Assembly: GCF_918797505.1 (NCBI RefSeq)
Contig: NC_092795.1
Coordinates: 58,316,916-58,380,915, forward strand
Length of the DNA stretch: 64,000 bases
Direction of reading: 5' to 3'
From: Bemisia tabaci
Lineage: Eukaryota; Arthropoda; Insecta; Hemiptera; Aleyrodidae
A model generated the notes under the pieces. It ran no database searches and had not been told where the DNA came from. It was given only the letters and a program-made list of their open reading frames with translations. This document shows positions 57,501 to 64,000 of the stretch, one piece after another. Made by a program: the position numbers and the translations under genes. Positions within the stretch are counted from its first letter, which is position 1. Every line of letters begins with the position of its first letter.

Positions 57501-57813
57501 ATGCATTTCTATAATTTAAACGTTCGACACTTCTTAAAATATTTGCAGCCGTCCTTCTCTCTTTCCACCTGGCTTCATAAGCAGCATTGCACGTATTCAT
57601 ATTTGTATGTCTTAATACTGCTGTTAATATAGGAACAAAAAAAAAATTGAATAAAATAGAAGAAACGAGATTTTAAACAACATCTCTATTTGCTCTTCAT
57701 GAACCACATCCATTACCACCTCCAGCTAATTAGCTACATCCAGCTTAATTTATCAATATGAATTTTTTTTTTTAATTTTTGGTAAAATTAATCAGACTAA
57801 AATTTGTAATAAG

Positions 57814-58050
57814 TCTATATTTACAATATTAGTTCTATTAATATTGACTTTCTACAGGTGAAATTTAATGATATTCTACATGATATTCGAAATTTCTATA
57901 ATTACCGTGTTAATAATTATTATAACATGAGGATACCAACCAGCGCGAGTAGAAGCCACATTATTTAAAGTTATAATAACAGTTCTAACCTCTTTGCCAT
58001 TCATTATTAGTATGATAAATAACAGAAATAATTTAAATTTCTGAAATATC
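57814..58050 (+). pseudogene. ND4: Nuclear copy of mitochondrial ND4 fragment (NUMT)
   Basis: Under the invertebrate mitochondrial code (TGA Trp, ATA Met, AGA/AGG Ser) 79 codons are open. They include FYMMFEISMITVLM, MTWGYQPARVEATLF and TSLPFIISMMNN. The FE-S-I, WGYQP-R and SLP pattern is the conserved ND4 signature of complex I. Under the standard code the frame is broken by TGA at 57857 (exactly 57859-57861), 57928-57930 and 58042-58044. The tryptophan of WGYQP is one of these TGA codons, which shows mitochondrial origin. It covers only an internal part of ND4, roughly the first half, without gene ends. It cannot be expressed as ND4 from the nucleus. It lies inside the Transib-like element. 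Confidence 0.88.
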
Positions 58051-58998
58051 CAATGTATAGAAGTAAATAAATTACACTACTACTGCTGCATCCAGTAACT
58101 TTTTTTACACGTAATTAGCCTATTTTAACCTTTGACCACTTACCTGCGTGATGGATCTTAGAGAAATATCAACAATTGGTTGCGCGGAGTGATTAAAACC
58201 GATTCCGCGCAACCGACTTCATATCAGATAATATCATGCTGCCGTCGGAGTAGCAGATATTAGCAGCTAAAAATTGTTCAGGAGGCTGCTCAGGGGTCCT
58301 GTGGGTCTGACCCAACAAGTCCCAGCGTGGCACTCCTTGGCACTTGCAACGAAAGTTAATGTAAAGTTTTATTTTCAGCATTTTCGGCGCGAGGACTTTC
58401 AGACGGCATAAATCGTCTTCAAACCTATTTACGGTTACATTTTAGTAGTGAAACATGATCAGCAGCTTACATAGAGTAAGATTACATCATTGGAAAAGGT
58501 CTCATTAAATTTTAAATTAGGCTAAAGAATGCACAAACATTGGTGCGTTTTTAGAGGAAATTTTAGATTGCCGACTTAGCGGACTTTAGAGGCCTCTACC
58601 ATCAATATGGGGGATAAAAATTTAAAAACTATCATCAAATCCATATAATATAGTATTCGTAGAACACATTTCCGGTCCTAAACATTCACAATCCCGGAAT
58701 CGCCCATGTCCGACCTTTTACCCATATCGCCACACCGTGCGTTGGTAGAGTCTGGAAAATGTCAGGAAATTCGATGTCATTAGAATAAATCAGGAAAATC
58801 GGCCATAGATCAGGGAATGCCAAGTGCGTCAAGCATTTTTGAATTACATGCAGTTTAGTACATGCAAAAGTAAACTTTGATTACATTCGTTTAATTTCTT
58901 GTTTGGAAATTCAAACAGTGTGAATCTCCTCGCGCAAAAAATCAGAAAATTTCGTTTAAAATACCAGGAAAATCCGATTTGAAATTTTAGACACACTA

Positions 58999-59406
58999 TC
59001 CTAGAAAATAAAAAATAAATAGAACGAATTATAGGTCCAGTAAATACAATTTTATTCACTTGACAACGGTGAGTAGGTATACAAGGCGCTTTCAAGGAGT
59101 GAGCAAAAGGGAAGATGGTAAAATTTTAAGACTCGCCTCCGTTACTGGCTGCATGTCTTACCCACGCTGTACAGTTGATTAAAAAGAGAGGAGTGAAGGC
59201 AAAAATCCAAATCGGATCTGCCAACCCGCGACTATTCCGCTAGCTTGTGATCAAATAGGACATCCGTGAAAAAGGTAGAACTTTCAAAAACTTTCTCTGC
59301 CGTATACCTCACACCCAGTAAAATACCAGCAGAGCGATAGGGCGCACTCAAAATTCATAAATTGCACCAAATTACGTTACAAAAGCACAGGAATCATTAT
59401 TAAGTA
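58999..59406. other. Non-coding stretch
   Basis: Nothing recognised. Confidence 0.5.
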
Positions 59407-59941
59407 CAGTAGACTCTGGATTATCTGGATTAATTGGTGTCGGGCCCGATCGGATGAAAAAGAAATCCGAATAATAATAGTAAACACAAACACCACCAAC
59501 CAACACCACAGTATTCTTATTATGTATACATCATGTACATACCAACACGAATTTAAAAGGTTAACGCCAAACTGAACGACTCAATGGTGATTGTGAATGG
59601 TAGCCGACAACGATAAATTACAATACAACGATTAAAGCGCGCAATGCGTGAAGTATTCATGCAGTCTTGTAGCCGCTAATGTGCGTTTCAGGCTAACTAA
59701 CCGACTGCACTGCGTTTGGCGTAATGCGAGAAGTATTTATGCAATCTAGTAGGCGCTAATGCGTTCCACGCCGACCTCACTGTTTGGCGCAATGCGTGGA
59801 GTTATCCTTCAGCCTTGCAGGCGCCAATATGCCTTGCGACCGCTTCTCCGCGGATCCGCTCACTTATCGGAATGCGTACGTAGTTACATGGTTGCAAAAT
59901 CGATCCGGATAATACGAAGCCGGATAATCCAGAGTCTACTG
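59407..59941. mobile_element. Tc1/mariner-type (pogo/Tigger-like) MITE
   Basis: 535 bp. It begins CAGTAGACTCTGGATTATC and ends GATAATCCAGAGTCTACTG-type sequence (GGATAATCCAGAGTCTACTG), flanked by TA on both sides (59405-59406, 59942-59943). CAGT ends and a TA duplication are characteristic of the pogo/Tigger branch. The interior carries three copies of a GCGCAATGCGTGAAGTATT module (59639, 59719, 59787). Confidence 0.8.
59639..59835. repeat. GCGCAATGCGTGAAG tandem module, three units
   Basis: Units start at 59639, 59719 and 59787 (spacing 80 and 68). Each has an AATGCG(T/A)G(A/G)AG core, then a TGCAGTCTTGTAG-like stretch and GGCGC(T/C)AAT. The same module forms the array at 61876. Confidence 0.8.
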
Positions 59942-60169
59942 TAACCAAAAACCACACAAACTCCTTCTCGTGGCCTGCGCATTTTAAAAAACCCCTCTCG
60001 CAGCTTTCAAGTTTTGAAAACCCATCTCTGGCGGCCTTTATATTTTCATCGCGACCGACGGCGACCAAGTTTTGTAATCCCGGTCAAAACGCCATCTCTT
60101 TTCTACATTGTAATATGAACACGTTGAGAACTACGTATCCGTAGTTCATATTCATAAACAAGTGCATTT
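59942..60169. other. Short non-coding gap
   Basis: Nothing recognised. Confidence 0.4.
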
Positions 60170-60508
60170 CAGATAGTTGCATTGAGACTATGCAGGTTGT
60201 TTTTTTTTATTTATTTATTTTACTCGCTCCATCAAGTGTTTAAACAACAGTGTGTTTTTGATTTGTTTCACCTTTTTTCTCATTTCGTCGCCCCTCTGAC
60301 GCAAGAGCGTATCTCGATTTCTGCATGAGCTCTAGGAAATCTATATAAAAACTTACCAGTGGCGTGGCGTACTTTGCGATGTATCGATTGTTGTGCCATT
60401 TAAATCTATTGCATTTCAGGCAGTAGCATTAAGAGTAAGCAGCTTTTTTATTTTTTATTTTACTCGCTCCAGCAAGTGTTTAAACAACTGAATGTTTATG
60501 ATCCCCCC
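60170..60508. repeat. Direct repeat pair with a half family D end between
   Basis: 60165-60265 and 60411-60505 are diverged direct copies (TTTTACTCGCTCCA and AAGTGTTTAAACAAC shared). Between them 60357-60410 is the left half of a family D element, CAGTGGCGTGGCGTACTTTG, without a right end. Confidence 0.75.
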
Positions 60509-61875
60509 CCCCCCTCCTTTGGAAAGAAGATCAATTTTTCGATCCCTCCGTCAATCGATGGTCCAATTTGTAATGTATTCAAGAGGGGTAACGATCATGG
60601 TCGGCGGATTTGTGGCGTCACGTGGAAATAAATCAATTGAACCGGTCCTTAGAATTCTTGTGTATATTAATATTAATTCCCCATAATCCTCGGCCAATAG
60701 CAAGAGCCGCCCGTCATCAGACCACCCGTATGAGCTCAAGTGCGAAACCCACAAAAATTTTAACGGTGCGTCCCGCTGTCCGCGGGGAAAATTCGTCCAG
60801 AGTCGGCGAGCGACGTTTAATCTTCGCAACGAGTTTAATGCTTTTCTCCTGCCTACCTTCTGTCAAATTGACTCATTTCGGTCTACCTGCTTAAGAGCGC
60901 AACATGCTGATTTTATTGCTCGTCTCGCGGCCCAGGGATCAATTTACCTCGGCCAATCTGGGTGCCCGTTCATTGTAACAGGTCTCGTTTGCTCCTTTAT
61001 GGACTGTTTATGGGAAATGGGGCTATTTTAAGGAAAGTATTCGCTATCCCTCTCTGTGTTTATTTAAGGAAGGCTGATTAAGAGAGAGAAGTGACGTAGA
61101 CATTCCTGCAAAGTTCCCTCTTTTAAACGTCGTTAATAATTTACTCTTCACGGGTGTATTTCCCTTTGGAGAATTGAGTCATTTCTTTGTAGAAACGATG
61201 TATAATCTTTGCAATGCCGCTCAGATTGTGCGACGGTTTCCATGATTTTTAGCAAGCCAAACGAACGTAAACCTATTAATTATATTTCGAAAAAAATTTG
61301 TCAAAATCTGAGGGATTTTTGGGGGCGAAATGGCAGTCCGGCTTATAAATTAGTCATCTGCAAATAATGCAGCGAAGTTGCACAATTTTGGCAGCACCGC
61401 AAAGCTTATACATTCATGTTACCAGGAACGGCTCAATTTTTTCTTATGATTTTGCCAGATTGAAAGCTTAAAAATTCTCATTTTAACTAAACTTCAAGCT
61501 TTTCCTTCCTCAGCTGAATCTGGTAACATCAGTTCGTCGCCCTCCTGACTTCAGGGCCGGATTTACCTACTTGCCGCCCATGGGCCGCCTGTATTTTGCC
61601 GCCTCCTTCTCATTCGTATTAAAACATCAATAAAAACCATCAAGTGAACGTGCCAGCGGGGGAGGGGTGCATAAGACGCGTTTACTCGTGTTGAACACAT
61701 GTTTTGGGAATGCCCTGTCAACACTACTAGCAAAAGTTGAGTTTCGTAAACCTATCTCTACGTGGACAAGACCTTTCATTCATAAGAAATGAACAAAAAC
61801 ATTACGAAAGAACAAACATGAATGCGGTTTAATGATTTTAACTTCCGCCGCCGCGCCGCGCAGACGCGTTGTTTG
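60509..61875. other. Non-coding stretch
   Basis: C run at 60503-60514. ORFs around 60492-60894 have no recognisable domain. Nothing else seen. Confidence 0.5.
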
Positions 61876-62085
61876 GCGCAATGCGTGAAGTATTCACGCA
61901 GTCTTGTAGGCGCCATGCGTTTCGCGCTGACCGCACTGTATTTAGCGCAATGCGTGAAGTATTCATGCATTCTTGTAGGCGCTATCCGTTTCGCGCTGAC
62001 TGCAATGACCGCACTGTTCTGATGCAATGCGTGAAGTATTCGTGCAGTCTTGTAGGCGCTAATATGTGTTACATGCCGATCGCCG
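61876..62085. repeat. GCGCAATGCGTGAAG tandem array, second locus
   Basis: Units start at 61876, 61945 and about 62022 (spacing 69 and 77). They share GCAATGCGTGAAGTATTC, TTGTAGGCGC and GTTTCGCGCTGAC. Not enclosed by an obvious TIR pair. Confidence 0.85.
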
Positions 62086-62363
62086 CGCCGAGGGCTTCTC
62101 CTTTTCATCTCAAGTCCTCGTCATCATTGCTCTCTGCGCCGCGCCGCACGGTGGATCGAGTCAATGGTACAGGTCGGTCATGGGCGATTCGGGCAAATCG
62201 CATTTTTTAAGGGTCAAAAGTGTTCCTCAAGAGTTATATTTTAAGGATCTGACATTGATTTGGAACGAAACATTTTCATTTTTGTGACAGATGGCATGAA
62301 AGAGGGGCTTTGCGTAACTTTTCATTTTAGCGAAAAATCGTCAGAGTCTTTCTATTCCATTTA
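62086..62363. other. Short non-coding gap
   Basis: Nothing recognised. Confidence 0.4.
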
Positions 62364-63092
62364 ACTTGCTTCTGTTTAAATTACTGCTGATTTCATTGAT
62401 GGATTCTTATTCTTCAGAGTCTGGAGAACACATTGCACTAGTAACTTTTTGTATTCGACCCATTTTTTCAATGATTATGTTTGTGCTAATGTGTTCATCT
62501 CAAAAAGCAAAAAAAAAAGTTTAGGTAAACTTTTAACTACCCATCCGCCACCATCCGCCAGAAAAAATTGTATAGGCATGTTCGTAGGAGTCCTGAGAAT
62601 ACGATCCCGCAAAATTTGGGTGCCACTTTGCGCCACTTTGGCCGTGACTTCACTTTTTCTGTTGCATTCCGAGATTGCGCGCGAGCTTTATCTCGAAAAT
62701 CAAGCGACTGGTGAGCTTCCGCGGCACTTAACGTACTTCTGTTTAAATTAATGTTAGTTTCATTAATTGATTCTTATTCTTCAGAGTCTGGAGAACGCAT
62801 TGCGCTGATAATTTTTTGTATTCGGCCCGTTTTTTCAATGATTATGTTTGCATTTATGAGCTTATATCAAAAAGCAAAAAAAAAAGTTTAGGTAAACTTT
62901 TAACTACCCATCCGCCACCATCCGCCAGAAAAAATTGTATAGGCATGTTCGTAGGAGTCCTGAGAATACGATCCCGCAAAATTTGGGTGCCACTTTGCGC
63001 CACTTTGGCCGTGACTTCACTTTTTCTGTTGCATTCCGAGATTGCGCGCGAGCTTTATCTCGAAAATAAAGCGACCAGTGAACTCTCGTAAC
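62364..63092. repeat. Tandem duplication, unit 367 bp
   Basis: TTCTTATTCTTCAGAGTCTG occurs at 62404 and 62771. The stretch from AGGTAAACTTTTAACTACCC to the CTTTATCTCGAAAAT word is essentially identical in both copies, while the first part of each unit is diverged. Both copies contain an open stretch of about 65 codons, without any recognised family. Confidence 0.92.
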
Positions 63093-63288
63093 TGCTAAAT
63101 GACCCAGGTAGGTATGATTCATGTTCATCGGAAACTGAAAAACAAGTTTCACCATTAAAACGTATGCTCTTTGGCCCTTTTGTCGTATTTTCATTATTTC
63201 CTAAATTACATATCTATTGGAGAACTAAAAAAAAAAAAAAAAAAATCGGGCACATTTTCACTCGGACATCCCTATGTCTGTGAAGTTA
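63093..63288. other. Short non-coding gap
   Basis: A-run of about 17 near 63229; otherwise nothing. Confidence 0.4.
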
Positions 63289-64000
63289 GCACCCCCACTT
63301 TTAAAATTTGCAATTTTCTCTTTTGCTCATCATTGCTCATCATTTGCTCACCTCAAAAATCGCTTTCATTTTTTTTGCTCAGGCTTGTACTCCCCACAAA
63401 TCGAACTTGAACTTTCAGAGAGGTCATTGACCCTAGCACCCCCACTTTGTCCGATCAACCTGAAAATGGTCTCAAACGACGCAGAATCATTTGCTCACCT
63501 TTGCTCAGCCCTTAGTTTTTGTTGTTCACCCCTCCATCCCCCCCAAAATGAAAGGCGGCATTTTGGGGAAGATCAAAGCCAGCACCCCCACTTGGTCCGA
63601 TCAACCTGAAAATGGTGTCAAACGACGCAGAATCATTTGCTCACCTTTGCTCAGGCCTTAGTTTTCGTTGCTCACCTCCCCCCTCCCCCCCAAAACGAAA
63701 GGCGGCATTTTGGGGAGATCAAAGCCAGCACCCCCACTTGGTCCGATCGAGCTGAAATTGGTGTCAAACGACGCAGAATCATTTGCTCACCTTTGCTCAG
63801 GCCTTAGTTTTCGTTGCTCACCTCCCCCCTCCCCCCCAAAACGAATGGCGGCATTTTGGGGAGATCAAAGCCAGCACCCCCACTTGGTCCGATCGAGCTG
63901 AAATTGGTGTCAAACGACGCAGAATCATTTGCTCACCTTTGCTCAGGCCTTAGTTTTCGTTGCTCACCTCCCCCCTCCCCCCCAAAACGAAAGGCGGCAT
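63289..64000. repeat. 146-bp satellite array, running off the window
   Basis: The GCACCCCCACTT word starts units at 63289, 63436, 63582, 63728 and 63874 (spacing 147, 146, 146, 146). Units 3-5 are almost identical; unit 1 is strongly diverged and unit 2 intermediate. Repeated words include AACGACGCAGAATCATTTGC and CTCACCTCCCCCCTCCCC. The unit length is not a multiple of three, so the ORFs here are chance. Confidence 0.95.

Larger units (their letters stand above)
56900..58739. mobile_element. Transib-like non-autonomous transposon
   Basis: 1,840 bp. Both termini read CACGGTGTGGCGATA inward (15 of 15). At positions 28-35 from each end both have CGGACATG. It is flanked by exact 5-bp duplications CGTTG (56895-56899 and 58740-58744). 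Transib elements, the transposon relatives of RAG1, are known for 5-bp duplications and CAC-starting heptamers. No transposase is encoded. Cargo is a tandem repeat (56960-57500), a mitochondrial ND4 fragment (57814-58050) and a small hairpin at about 58173-58205. The superfamily call is inferred from ends only. Confidence 0.7.
56880..58998. mobile_element. Older CAGGGTGT-family repeat, split by the Transib-like insertion
   Basis: The left part is 56880-56899 (CAGGGTGTGTAGTACCGTTG) and the right part 58745-58998, beginning GTAGAGTCTGGAAAATGTCA and ending TTTTAGACACACT. Together they resemble the element at 42269 and the degraded copies in moesin introns. The 1,840-bp element at 56900-58739 sits between them. 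Confidence 0.65.

Noticed and set aside
62449..63091. Duplicated ORF containing KKSLGKLLTTHPPPSARKN
   Set aside because: It is carried by a 367-bp tandem repeat, has no recognised domain, and the unit lacks other gene signals.

Overview
The window is nuclear DNA from an animal, most likely an insect. Its one clear gene is interrupted by canonical GT-AG introns and its C-terminal tail reads like invertebrate moesin. The rest is AT-rich non-coding DNA packed with short foldback transposons, minisatellites and a satellite. A fragment of mitochondrial ND4 reads correctly only with the invertebrate mitochondrial code. A sap-feeding hemipteran such as a whitefly is my guess, not something the sequence proves.

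Left part (1-21.5 kb). Eight plus-strand exons between 4386 and 14653 encode the last 507 residues of moesin, the ERM protein that links cortical actin to the plasma membrane. The reading frame is intact through every splice. Roughly the first 70 residues (most of FERM lobe F1) are not in the window and must be encoded upstream. Two introns carry recognisable insertions: a GC-rich block in intron 4 and a TIR element in intron 6. About 5.6 kb downstream of the stop is AT-rich and almost free of the repeats that fill the rest of the window. It probably holds a long 3' UTR. A possible terminal exon of a convergent minus-strand gene lies at 20298-20410.

Middle and right part (21.5-64 kb). No further gene is recognised. 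The DNA is a mosaic of non-autonomous elements. The main families are: A, foldback with ends like ACTGCCGTGCTAAGG, nine copies; B, palindromes ending GGACGTAT, five copies; C, TIRs starting with GGACCGCG, four copies; and D, hAT-like, starting CAGTGGCGTGGCG with near-matching 8-bp target duplications, three full copies and two partial ones. Smaller families and single foldbacks make up the rest. Several elements are nested. Tandem repeats include a GGTGGGTAAA-type minisatellite at 37.1-37.5 kb, an ACATATAACACATAA-type minisatellite at 46.7-47.0 kb, a 367-bp tandem duplication at 62.4-63.1 kb, and a 146-bp satellite that runs off the right end.

The most notable structure is at 56900-58739. A 1,840-bp element with Transib-like ends (CACGGTGTGGCGATA) is flanked by a perfect 5-bp duplication, CGTTG, and sits inside an older repeat. 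It contains a three-unit tandem repeat and the ND4 fragment. It looks like a non-autonomous relative of the RAG-type transposons that carries mitochondrial DNA. All transposon family calls rest on termini and target duplications only; no transposase was seen.
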